A stretch of DNA of 64,000 nucleotides from Gnetum montanum (lineage: Eukaryota; Streptophyta; Gnetopsida; Gnetales; Gnetaceae): NCBI GenBank assembly GCA_015680685.1, contig MNCI01021017.1, positions 159,477 through 223,476 on the forward strand, given 5' to 3'. This document shows positions 1 through 10,616 of this stretch, in pieces. Under the pieces are notes generated by a model, which worked only from the letters and a program-made list of their open reading frames with translations, did not search any database and was not told the origin of the DNA. Each line of letters starts with the position of its first letter. Position 1 is the first letter of the stretch. The position numbers and the translations under genes are program-made.

Positions 1-418
1 TAAGCTAAATAGGTGCCTCAGTACGACCACTTCGAGCACTTGCGTTACGTGCGGCGATCCCAGTAACGATTAGCGTTTGGTAAGCTGCAGTTGCATAGTT
101 CAGGGTGTGTCCGGTAAGTGGGAACAGATGCTGACGCTAGTTAATTTAGACTTAGATCTTTAGTTAGAGTTAGCTTAGTTTCTCAACCCTTTCCCCTGAT
201 AGCATAGAAGATAAGCCGAAAAGACCAAAAAAATCACATACCTCAGACTTGCTTAACCATACACCGTGACACTTACAAGCAAGCCTGGGAAGACAATGAA
301 CGATTAACCCCAAGTGTTTCTTGTGGCGTTAAGGCATTTAGTCTGCGGAGTTCAACCGGATCGCGCGTGTACGCTCGGATTCGTATGGTTGAGTGTAGGG
401 GTACCTCGCCACTCATCA
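1..418 (+). mobile_element. LTR fragment (R-U5 half), GATATC-type LTR family
   Basis: Positions 1-340 align in the same orientation with 63661-64000, so this is the right half of the LTR whose left half appears at the window's other end (a different copy). The segment ends with a sequence found inverted at the start of the minus-strand LTRs at 5817 and 10617 (GGGGTACC, then CTCATCA), giving a terminal CA at 418. The join at 418/419 falls inside RNase H coding sequence of the neighbouring pol pseudogene, so this LTR inserted there. The left end is outside the window, so solo versus full element and the target duplication (candidate CTTGG, 419-423) cannot be settled. Confidence 0.75.
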
Positions 419-1934
419 CTTGGCTTCTGAAGAGGTAGTATCTCCACTTCTTTGAGGAGAAGACTAGTGTTAGATAATACTTCTTCAGTTTAGTGTATCG
501 AGCCTCATGGGCAACTAACACATAGCTAAGGTAGTATACAGGCATTTTTGCTCCATCATCATGTTTATGGTAGAGTAGAGAGGCAATGGATGTATCATAG
601 ATGGCAAGGTAGATGTAAAATGGTCTACCCTCTTGTAGAGGATAGACTGACAGTAGTTGTGTCAATTCTTGCTTAAGGTTTTCAAAGGCCTCTTGGCATT
701 GAGCTATCCACTCATAGTGAACTCCTTTCTTAAGCAAGTGTTGCATGGGCTGTAAATTATTTGTAAGCCTAGTGATAAACCTATGAATAAATTGGAATAT
801 GCTTTGTAATCCTTGAAGCTCTTCAAGGTTGGTAGGTGCTGCTAATTTGGATATGGCCTTAACCTTACTAGGATTGACATGTATCCTTGCTTTAGATACT
901 ATAAAGCCAAGCATCTTAGATACTATAAAGCCAAGCATCTTACTAGTCTTGACACAAAAGATACATTTCTTGGGATGGAGTAGAGCTTGTATTTGAGGCA
1001 TCATTTAAGCACAAGGTCTAGGTCATTAACATGATCATTGACCACTTTGGACTTAATGGCTATACCATCTACATAATTGTTAAGTAATCCTAACATGTAA
1101 TCATTGAATATGTAGGTCATGACTTTTTGATAGGTCACTCCGATGTTATTAAGGCCAAATGACATCATAGTATAATAAAAGGTTGCCAATGGGGTCATAA
1201 AGGTCATGCTAAGTTGGTGCTTTAAGTTGATCCTAATTTGGTTATATGTTGAGAACCCATCCATAAAGGACAATAAGGCATGCCTAGCCATAGTGTCGAT
1301 AAGTTGATCAATGCTAGGAAAAGGGAAGTCATCCTTGATATGTGCTTTATTTAGGTCTTGAAAATCAATGCAAATATGAATACTCCCATTTTTCTTAGGG
1401 ACCACCACTATGTTGGACATCCATTATGCATAATCGACAACCCTAATGAAACCATCTTGGTAGAGCTTTGAGATCTCATCACAAACTACCAAGGCCAAAT
1501 CAAGTCTAATTTTGCACACTTTTGCTTAACTGGTCTAATGCTAGGGTCTAGTATGTTGTACTAGACTAAATGTAGGACTAGGCCTAGCATATCTTCATAT
1601 CACCAAGCAAAGACCTTAATGTTATTTTGTAGGACCTTGGTGATGTCTTGAGCATATTGAGGTTCCAATGAGGAACTTAGTTTAAGGGTTTTCTCCTTAC
1701 CACTGTGTGTTGTGATGGGAACCTCAATAAGAGAGTCTTTAGTTATGTCACCTACCTCTAAGTCAAGGGTTTTGACTAGGCTTTTAGTCATTCTAGAGGT
1801 TTCTCTATTGAGGCTATGTGGTCTATTGGAGTCTTGGGCTCAAGATTTAGGCAATCAAGGTCGATACACCATTCAACATCATCGTGAGGTTCATGTGAAT
1901 ACAAGGGCAAACTAATTTGCTCCAAGGTACTCAT
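419..1934 (-). pseudogene. Ty3/gypsy Tat-type pol pseudogene (linker, RT, RNase H), no gag
   Basis: Reads right to left from an ATG at 1934. About 115 codons of linker (SLIEVPITTHSGKEKTLKLS region, 1600-1791) precede an RT. The palm is open at 1001-1420 with MDGFSTYNQI (first catalytic Asp) and YVDG at about 1064-1075, where the family has YVDD, so the second Asp of the pair is lost. The thumb follows (NPSKVKAISKLAAPTNLEEL), then the first RNase H (FYIYLAIYDTSIA, PVYYLSYVLVAHEARY) up to the LTR insertion at 418. Frames change at about 1000 and stops occur at 1420-1600. The start coincides with that of the plus-strand copy at 50606, which supports it. No protease or gag lies between this start and the upstream primer site. 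Dead copy; the family assignment is good. Confidence 0.85.
893..940 (-). repeat. 24-bp exact tandem duplication inside pol
   Basis: Two identical 24-bp copies, 893-916 and 917-940, add eight residues (the KMLGFIVS block twice) in frame between the RT palm and thumb. The other pol copies here (17571 region, 51600 region) have it once. Confidence 0.95.
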
Positions 1935-2158
1935 ACTTTGATCTTACATATCAACCAAAAGCATATTAAGTGGCACTTGGGTAAAAGTGGATAAAAATGC
2001 TAAGATAGTATAAAATTAGACAAATATATGCAAATCTAATGTAATTAAGGCCATGAAAGTTCGTTAATGAGATACTAAAAATTTGACAAAGTACTATAAA
2101 GGCCAAAATAAGGTCAAAATAAGGACAAAGTGGTTAAGGAAGGTCAAACCCCACTATT

Positions 2159-2166
2159 TGATACCA
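2159..2166 (-). promoter_or_regulatory. Candidate primer-binding site, initiator-tRNA-Met type
   Basis: Minus strand reads TGGTATCA, the first eight bases of the common plant PBS complementary to initiator tRNA-Met (family knowledge: TGGTATCAGAGC). It lies between the TATA box and the pol start at 1934, as a PBS should. The match stops after eight bases, and the plus-strand relative at 50.2-50.6 kb has lost it, so this is only a candidate. Confidence 0.4.
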
Positions 2167-2216
2167 TTTAAAGGCAAAACATAGGCAAATAAGGCTATCA
2201 TAAGGCAAATAAGGAA

Positions 2217-2225
2217 CATATAAAG
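2217..2225 (-). promoter_or_regulatory. TATA box of the upstream LTR
   Basis: Minus strand CTTTATATG. The surrounding ~200 bp aligns with 50100-50350 around CTATATAAC at 50206, so the two pol-only elements share this promoter block. Confidence 0.45.
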
Positions 2226-2499
2226 CTGCATAAGGGCCATAGAAGGTTAACAAGGTTAACAATGCAACAAAAGTCCAAAAATAAGCCAAAGTATTATGTA
2301 ATAAGGAAAACATCAAGCAAAATAAGCTATATATGGTAAAATTTGGCTAATATAGGTCAAAAAATGGTTAGATTTTGCTAGTTTTAGGCTTAGCAAGCCA
2401 TGTTTTGAGGCTATGAGGCTATTAGGTGAGTTTGGCCATCAGTTAGAGTTGTTTTTAAGTTGTTTAGACCTAGAAATCAAGAATGTTTAGGATTCTTTA

Positions 2500-5400
2500 C
2501 TAGGCCTAGCATGGAAACAAGGATCCTTAGCATGAAAACCAAAGAAAATAGGTTTTGGGGTGCTTAGAGGTCTAAAATTGAGGTTTTGGGACTTTCCTAA
2601 GGTAGTGTAGGGTTAGATCCATTAAAATTGGGCACTCTGGAGGTCTGTAAAGGCCAAAAAGCAAGTTCTAGAGCCTTTTCCCCTTGTTTCCATACTAGCT
2701 AGTGTGGAAGAAAGTGGGCTTAGCATGGAAAACCAAAACTTAAGTCAAAATAGGGTCAAATGAGGTCAAATAGGCAACTGAAACCTAGATTTGGGAGTTG
2801 TACATCCCTTAGCTTCATTTTTTGGTAGTTTGAGGTGTCAAAACATGTTGAAATGTCTTTCCCCATTTTTTCCACTCTAAGCATAGTATCCCTAGTGTGG
2901 AAGAATGTGAGGACACTTATTTAATAGATTTAGGATGGCTTAAGAGCACATTGACCAGGTTTTTAGGCCCCTAGGGCTATAGACCTTGATTCTATAGGTT
3001 TTTGGTTGATTTTAAGTAGGTTTAGAGGTTGTTCAATGGTACTTAGGATCTCCCCCCCTATTTCCATGATGGGGGAGTTACTTCAGCATTTAAGATTGGG
3101 GAGAATGTGCTTTAGAGATCAAAATGAGGTGAAATGAGCAAAATCTTAAGGCTAGGAGGTCTTAGGCTTCTCCAGCGTAGATCTTTGACTTCTAGGAGTG
3201 TCATCTTATCACTAGAAGAGGAAAAGCAGCTTTCCCTCCTTCTTTCCATGCTGCCCAACATGGAAGAAACCTCCTCCAACATGGATGAGGGTAGAATCCT
3301 AGATCTAGGCCAATTTTAGTTACAATTGACTATGCATGTTAACTTCTAGAGTTGTTAGGGCCAAGGGCTATGTCTTCATGTCAAAATTTGGTAGTTTGCA
3401 GTACTTCCAAGCTATGTTTTAGCTTCTCCCCATTTTTCCATGTTGGGCCTATGGGAATCAACGTGAAAGACTAGGGGGAACCAGTTTTTGGCCATATGGA
3501 ATTATTTTTTTGAGGTTTGAAGGCTCCAATGACTGTTGACAAGGTTCTAGAGTGCATGTAAGGTCATTTGATGTCGTTCTAAGGTGTTTAGGAGTTTCAA
3601 ATGAGTCTCCCCCTCATTTTCCATGTTGCCAAGAATGGAGAAAGGGATCCATAGTGTGGGAGAGTCATAAATCTTAGATTTGAGCTAGTTTTGGTCTCAA
3701 TAGATTGTTCATGTGTGCTTCGAGTGTTGCTAGGGTCAAGGATTAGGGTTTAAGCTCAAATCTGGCTAGTTTGGAGATTTCCTAGATGGGTTTTGAGTTT
3801 TCCCCTCTTTTTCCATGTTGGGAATAGTATGCTCAGTGTGGAAGATTGGGGAAAATAATGTCTTGGTTATTTGCATCGTTTCTGGCCATGCATGTACGTC
3901 TTTGAGATTGCTAGCATTGATTACTAATGTTTGGTTTCAAAATTTGGTTGTTTTGAAGGTTGGTGGGTGATTTTTATTATTTTTCCCCTTTCTCCACATT
4001 GGGGCTCCATGCATAGTGTGGAAGATTGGGGCAAAGGCTATTTGGCTATTTGTAGTCGATTTTGATAGGCCTGAGGGTCTTAGGATGTGCAAACAAGGTT
4101 CTAGGACACACATAGGGCTTTTCGGTGTTTGCTCAATGTCTCTGGAGGCTATTTTGGTGTTCCCCAAAATTTCTTCCCTTTTCTTCCACACTGGGCTATG
4201 TGGAAGAAGTGATTTCCAATGTGGAGGAACTAGGGAACCCTACTTTTTTCATTTTCCATCATTCTTAGCTATGCATGTGGGCTTCTAAGGTAGCTAGTAT
4301 CAATTGCTAACATCAAATGGAAAAATTTGATCATTTCAAAGGTTATTAGGTAATTTTTAAGCTTCTCCCCATTTTTCCACACTAGGGGATTCCATGCTCA
4401 ATGTGGAAGATTAGGGATAAGGGTTTTTTTTTTGGCTATTTTTGATCAATTTTGGCTATGCATGAGTGTTATAGGGTTGCTCGCATTAGCTATCAATATC
4501 TAAGGTCGAAATCCAATCCTTTTGAATGTTGTGAGAGGGTTTCTAGGCTTCCCCACTTTCATTTACCTTGAGGGTGGGAGGCTTATCATGGATAGGATCC
4601 CCCTTAGTTTGGAGAACCAAAAGGAGGCAATTTTGGTAATTTTAGGTGACTTTTAGGAGTTCGGTTGATTCCAAAAGTTCAATTTCACATAAACTTCCAT
4701 AGTTTTTTCTTCTTCCCTTCTATCTATGTTGGGACTAGGATGTTCAATGTGGAGGAGGTCTCCGTCAACCAAGAAAGTTAGATCGAAGCCAGATAGACAA
4801 CCAATCGATGATGCATGTCATCCTCTGGGATTGTTGGTGTTGACAGGCAATGTTTGGTACCAAGATCCACTAGTTTGGAAGTTCCTAGATTCCTTATGTA
4901 GTCTTTACCCTTTCTTCCACATTGGGCTTGATGACCCTAGCATGGATGATAGGGAGATGGTACTTTTATACCATTTTGGCTACTTTTGAAGCATTTGGAA
5001 GCTCCAGAGGGTTTCAACAGGGTCTAAGTATCATCAAGCTCTAAGAAATGGATACTAGGTAGTCGATTTAGGTCATTTTTGTCTTACCCCATCCATCCAT
5101 GTTGGGGATGAGATGCTCAGTGTGGATGAAGCCTTCCCTAGTGTGGAAATACCAAATCCCAAGGTTTCAACTAGTTTTGATCAGTTTCGACTAGGTTTAT
5201 TGAGGGGTTCTAGGTCATGTGGGGCCTACTTCAGTGTTACACTTGGGCTAGATGGGTGTTAAAAGGGTAGGAATGGGTGTTACCCCATTTTTTTCTATGT
5301 TGGGTAGTGTTTCCTTAGCATGGAAACACAAGTTGTCTAGATTTTTTGATGTTCCATCCCTTTTGGAAGTTGAGGGTTGGAAAAGACAAGTCTTGGTTAC

Positions 5401-5560
5401 TAAAAATGGAAAAAAAGTTATGTTTTTAATGTTTCCATGAAGTGGAAGGCATGTATCTACGTTGGGCATGGTATCCCTAGCATGGATGCATGGGAATTTA
5501 AGGCTTGATCATGGTTTAGGTGCTTAAGGGACTAAAAAACCAATGTTGATGAAATTTTTG
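2500..5560. repeat. Degenerate ~185-bp tandem array with TTCCACACT / AGTGTGGAA inverted repeat
   Basis: About 16 units. Each has a core of a pyrimidine-rich stretch, TTCCA(C/T)(A/G)(C/T)T, a 10-20 base loop and AGTGTGGAA. Cores fall near 2689, 2868, 3061, 3243, 3436, 3619, 3809, 3992, 4181, 4374, 4556, 4722, 4915, 5093, 5297 and 5455. Spacing is 158-204 bp, mean about 184. Units are far diverged outside the core. Short open frames here are incidental. Confidence 0.85.
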
Positions 5561-5816
5561 ACTACGATGAATGGCATATGGTGGGGTCAAAATTTTAAAA
5601 TTTTAAAATTTGAAAAGTGAAGCTATTTCCCACCAATCTCAACATTGAAGAAAGTTTTCTTGCTTTACACTTAAGTGCACTTGGAGTTATGGTGCACTGA
5701 ATTAACAACTGGTGTTTTAAGGTATGCATCTAGGTTTAGATGTGGTTTTTAATGCCAAATTTCATAAGTTTTTAATCATAATTCACATCTTTGAAAACTA
5801 CACATTGGAGGATAGC

Positions 5817-8500
5817 TGATGAATGATGAGGTACCCCTACACTCAACCATACGAATACGAGCGTTACACGTGTGATCCGGTCAAACTCTGCAGATGGACT
5901 AGTTGTGGCATCTAGACAGTTAGCCTTAGGTTGCAGTTCATTGTCTTCCCACCTGGACTAGTATTAGCTTTGTCACGTATGGTTTATCCCAGAGTGAGGT
6001 GTATGATGTGTTTTCTAATCTAATGCTACTCCTAAAGGCAATGGAAGATAATATTAACTAAGCTAAGAGAGAAGGGTGAGAGAGAATCTAAGTGCGATGA
6101 GCATCCATTCCTCGATTATCCGTACACATCTTGGACTTCGTGCATGACTACGACTGGGATTACCAAGCGTAGATCCTAGGTACGCTACTGGGTTACCAAG
6201 TAGTCACACTTAAATGCTCGTAATCAAGTTATACTCATTCCACGTTTAATAGGAGTTTAAGGGTGAGAGAGATTAATTATTAAAGCAGTAAATAAAAATT
6301 AATTAAATGATTAAGCTAAGTGAATGCTACAATGATGAAGTAATCTCGATCTTTATTTCTGGTCATGTGCATGTCCAGGTATGTCACACTCAAATAAAGG
6401 ATGCTGTACAATTATAATCACCACACTGCGGGCATACACTAGGAGGAAAAGGGTTGAGAGAAAGAAATTAAAACACTTAAACTAAGAACTACCTACCCAC
6501 TTCTTGACTCATCTGTCTACCTTCCTTTTGTCCACGTTTCAGGGCCATCTATAATCACACGGGGCCAAGTGTTAGTAAGGTTTTTTTTGAAGTTAAGTTA
6601 TACCTTACTGCTTGCCTTAATTAATTAATTTATTTTATTTTCGTGTGATATTGCCTGAAAGATTGTAATAATGAGTCCATTTTACTTAGGTGGTTTCCAA
6701 TTTTAATTTCCCTGTGTACCTGAAGGGATTAAATGATTTTTTGGCACAATTATTCTAAATGTTATAGCTAATTACCTTGGATAATGTCCTTTGGGCGATG
6801 ATAAATTCCAAAAAATTTAGGCACTATTTGGTAGGTGTCCCTCCCCCACGACTAAGCTGAACACTCCAGGTTCAAGTAGGTTCAAACGGAATTAAAATCA
6901 GAGTATCAGTGAGCGAGATATAGGTAGGAAAGCAAGGGCGTCACACTCACAAGTCATAGAGAAAAATTTGAAAAACTCCCCTACGTGAATTATGAAAAAT
7001 GATGCTAAGTGTTNGGGGGGGGGGGGGGGGGGGGGTCACCTGTTTATAAGTTCATGGGATGTGATATCGCGTACGATACATCACGTATGCGACATCATGG
7101 GCTATCGATGTTTAGGCCTGAGGGAAAGTACCAAAATTTGAAGGTTTTTCTTGGAATCAAAAATGGAAATTAGGACATGTGACACATGTTGAAGGGTTCT
7201 ACGGTAATTAGATGGTTTGGAAGGCACGAATAATGATCTGTGGGTTTTATTGATAAGGACCTTGGGTGGTAGAGAAAAAGGCTATGTGATGGTACATAGG
7301 AACATTATTATTCAGAGGGGTAGTAGTAGGGAAAGAATGTTATGAAAAATAGGCTGACAGTAAGAAATGGTGGGTGTGAGCTGTGTCATAAGTGAAGATT
7401 ACAAAAGATTACACAAGTGGATCCTCTCCAAAGCTGGTTTCAACCTATAATGCCCTTGTGTAACCACACTTAAAAGTGTCCATGGGCACTAGAAGGGTTA
7501 AATGTAATCCGCACTAATTCCACAAAACACACATATGTAATTATCACTAGAATGAGATAAGAATTCTACATTACACACGACATGAGCTACAATTATACGA
7601 ACAATGAAATGAGATGAACTATAGAAAGGGATTGTAGAAATTGGGACATGAGGTAACTGCTCTAGGGCATAGTGAATCCTACGTGTAAAGCATGGTTAAC
7701 GTGTCATTAACTCGTCATTCCAAGATCAGGACCAAGTCCATTCCTTTGATCAGTGACACCACATTGTTTCATCCCATGACAAACGACTATGAGAGTACCA
7801 TAACAACAAGGCGTACGATCACTTGGTATTTTATTCAAGGGAGGAGTGATTTTTGTTTTGTGGCACCTTTTTTTCCATTTTCTTTTTCTTTTCGTTTCTC
7901 TTTTTTTTTTGAATACTAAATCTAGAGAAGCTGCCAACCTTCAAGCATGGATGCATGTCTTTCTAGTGGAACCCCCTAGAATAGCATTGGATTTTTGAGT
8001 GCCCTTTGATTACTCTTACTCCCATTTTTTTGTTAGTTCTACAAGGATCTTAGTATAATCATGTTGCATGATAACTCCCACAGACGTCACCAAAGAGAAT
8101 CCTCAAGTCTCCTTGATGTCACACCCTAACCATACCCTCTTGGTCCATCCTTCTTCATTTTGGGTACAATGAACAAAAAATTAATTTTAAGTTTTAAGAA
8201 TTTCAAGAATATCATTGTACCCTCGAACAAAACCTCTTATTTGTAGAGTGGATAAGTGGATGTAATGGGCTCACTATCCAAATAATTGACCACTCGCGAC
8301 TTGATAAGATAGAACACACCTCAACCAACGATCCACATGAGTGTTTTATTAGTAGACAAGATTATTTGTAAAAAGACAAAAATACCAAAAAGATAAAAAG
8401 ATAAAAAAAAAGTTGAAAAATGAAAAACTGGAAAAAAAATTTGAAAAATTAAAGAAAATGAAAAATATTTATTAATCCTGATTGTTATTAAAATGGGGGA
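5817..8500 (-). mobile_element. Left (3') LTR of gag-only element I
   Basis: The first ~700 bp (5817-6520) align closely with 10617-11308, starting TGATGA in both. Beyond this it carries a second U3-like block (6540-7110, ending in a TTTATAAG and GATATCGCG cluster) and a long segment (7110-8500) that recurs at 41640-43099, 57170-58261 and 62400-63150. The proposed right end lies next to the pyrimidine tract 8501-8510, the complement of a PPT. This gives a 2.68-kb LTR; the partner at 10617 retains only its R-U5 side and part of U3. Copies are separated by transitions and small indels. Confidence 0.65.
7014..7035. other. Undetermined base followed by 21 G
   Basis: N at 7014, then an uninterrupted run of G at 7015-7035 inside the LTR. 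None of the three related segments has it. Most likely an assembly or sequencing artefact at a contig join. Confidence 0.8.
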
Positions 8501-8510
8501 TATCCCCCAT
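8493..8510 (-). promoter_or_regulatory. PPT-LTR junction of element I, perfect palindrome
   Basis: ATGGGGGATATCCCCCAT is an 18-bp perfect palindrome. On the minus strand its first half is the purine tract expected just before the 3' LTR. The corresponding place in the 37-43 kb LTR reads AGGGGAGA followed by TGGCC on the minus strand (43093-43110). The LTR would normally start TG, and here the equivalent is TC. Confidence 0.45.
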
Positions 8511-10475
8511 AACTAAACGGTTGAGGATGGCAAGGATTAATAAATGGAAGATGAGGATCCTTGCATGTTGAAAATATTCGGACTTGGTCATATTTATCCC
8601 ATCGGGGTTCACACACTTGATTATAGTAAGCATAGTGGGGCAATTTATAATATGTGGTTTTCAGATAAAGAGTTGATCCACTATGATAGTTGGGACCGTA
8701 AGATGGTATGCAAGGATCAAGACATCGCTCTCCATGGCTGGGTTCATTGGGTCGTATGGTTGTTGGAGTGTTACTTGGTGGCCTTGATGAAGTAACATGA
8801 GGCGTGGGGTTTGAAGGTAAGGGTGCACCATAGGGTTGGACTTGTGCTGAGTTGGAGGATGTAGTGGCCCTAGAATTGTGTTGTCCCTTCTTATGGTTAT
8901 GCTTAAAGAAGGGACACCTTCGATGTTGCTAAGGCCTCTCACTACTATCAGTAATATTAGCACACGTGATGTTCAGAGGTTGTTGCTATGGTGTAGACAC
9001 TTTAGGAATAGTTGGTGGCACTGTAGAAGGAGGGAAAGGGTGAGAATGTTGAAAATGAGGAGAAGTGTAGGATACACAAGGCGGTGGTTGTGTTGAAGGT
9101 ATAGGTTGATAGTATTGAGGAGAATGATAATGTGGCGAGATAGAGTATGCTGGCCCAGTTGGAGAAACAAGATGTTGAATGTGATAAGCATTTGGATTCG
9201 AAGGATATGAAGGGTGTCTCCAGTTTAGGGGTGGCTTCCTTGATGACTAGGATTGTTGCCACTGTGATCGAACAAAGTATCTTTGTATGAACTTTGGATG
9301 TAACATGTTTCCCCAATGCTCATATACATGTAACAAGATTGGGCATTGGCCCTTGGGATGATTGTATAGGCAAATTTTGCATTCATACGTATGATTGGAA
9401 GTTGAGCTCTTATTTTCCTTATTCCTTCTTTCCGAATGTCTAACGATATTTTGTCCTGCTTCTTGGGTTGTCAAAACTCTATCTCCAATGATATCAATAT
9501 ATTCTCCACACTTTTTATACGTCCATTCCAACATCTTATTGATCCTTTCCTCGACTTCCTCTAATGATTGTTGTACTAGCAAAGATGGTTCTTTCTCCTT
9601 GTGATAGGTTGATTTCTCCTTTTTGTGATTATGGACCTTTGTTAAGTTGAGATTCTGGTCTCGTTGATGTTTTTCAACACTCTCCCATCTAGCCATTTCT
9701 CCTTCTTCTTTTGCTACCCACTTAATAAGCTCTTGGACTTGATGGGTTCATAGTTTGTATAGTTGATCTTGGGCATACATCCCTAGGGTCTCTCTTGTTT
9801 CATCATGGAGCCCATCAATGATATGAAACATTAGCCTTTCCTCAGAAAACTCATGGCCTGGACAGTTGTTTAACAGTGCATAATATCTTTCTAAAGCCAT
9901 GTCCAAGGGTTCATGTTGTGCTTGTTTCCACTTTTGGATTTGTTTCCTCAAGGCTGACACTCTTCCTTAGGTTTGATATCTTTTGCTAAAGAGTTCTACC
10001 ATTGTTGGCCACTGTCGTATTAAATTTGGTTTTAACGATTTATACCATACTTTTGCTTGGCCAACGAGTGTCATAGGGAAGAGCTTAAGTTTTTACCAAC
10101 CATTATCAATGTTGTTCCATGTGCAAGCATTGTAGAAGGCTTGTAAATGTTGATGCAGATCTAAGTCATAGCCTCCTAAAGAATTGGAAATTTTTTTTAA
10201 ATCGAGCATGGGTAGGCAGCTCTCTTTACGATGCCTACGTGAGATTCGAACAGCCTCTTGTATTTGTGTTAAGCTTGTAGTGGCCAGTAGGGGTTCATCG
10301 TCATCAGGTAAGTTATGCTTTCGTGTGTTGGTATGATATTGCTTTTGTTTATGTTATGTTTATAAGAAACCCCCACCTCGGGTTTCATACTCTAATCTTC
10401 ATTGTTATATAATTTGTTGGTTCTTCAATGAACTTCCTCACTAGATGTGGCGTTATTGTCTTGTAGGAGAGGCAT
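8511..10475 (-). pseudogene. gag: gag pseudogene of element I (capsid and variant zinc knuckle)
   Basis: The first Met after the leader is at 10475 (MPLLQDNNATSSEE). An acidic stretch (DDDEPLLATTSL, ~10310) leads to the retrotransposon Gag domain (YDLDLHQHLQAFYNAC, LVGQAKVWYKSLKPN, then ALRKQIQKWKQA to MYAQDQLYKL, about 10200-9750). A variant zinc knuckle CKICLYNHPKGQC (C-X2-C-X3-H-X4-C, ~9345-9385) and a proline-rich tail (about 9240-8660) follow. In-frame stops fall near 10094, 9968 and 9749. Next in sense order come the PPT and the 3' LTR, so there is no protease, RT or integrase: a gag-only (TR-GAG-like) element that would need pol in trans. The frame in the tail below 8960 is uncertain. 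Confidence 0.85.
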
Positions 10476-10596
10476 TATTGTGAAATTGTGTGTGAATTTA
10501 TATGTGACTTTTTATAATTATTTCTTCCTAAGAGATATATCGTTAAGTCCTATACAGCGACCTTGTATAATATAACTAATCTAGATAACTAGCACC

Positions 10597-10615
10597 GTCC
10601 CCGACAATTGTGCCA
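10597..10615 (-). promoter_or_regulatory. Primer-binding site of element I, tRNA-Asp type
   Basis: Minus strand TGGCACAATTGTCGGGGAC lies one base inside the LTR end at 10617. It matches the plant tRNA-Asp-type PBS (TGGCGCCGTTGCCGGGGA, family knowledge) at 14 of 18 positions. Confidence 0.8.
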
Positions 10616-10616
10616 A

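Larger units (their letters stand above)
2168..5718 (-). mobile_element. Candidate giant LTR (U3 made of ~185-bp repeats)
   Basis: Read on the minus strand: a start resembling the TGAAACACC terminus of the LTRs at 19076 and 55155 (here TAAAACACCA, near 5709-5718), then the repeat array, TATA box and PBS. That gives an LTR of about 3.5 kb, almost all U3. No PPT is visible to the right of 5718, and no second copy is in the window, so the outer limit is tentative. The alternative is a satellite array that merely lies upstream of pol; the same order at 46.8-50.6 kb argues against coincidence. Confidence 0.4.

Noticed and set aside
5252-5469. Coding frames on both strands in the repeat array
   Set aside because: Incidental open frames in ~185-bp repeats; no domain, no conservation between units.
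10597-10615. tRNA gene fragment
   Set aside because: The sequence is complementary to a tRNA 3' end and sits at an LTR boundary, so it is a primer-binding site.
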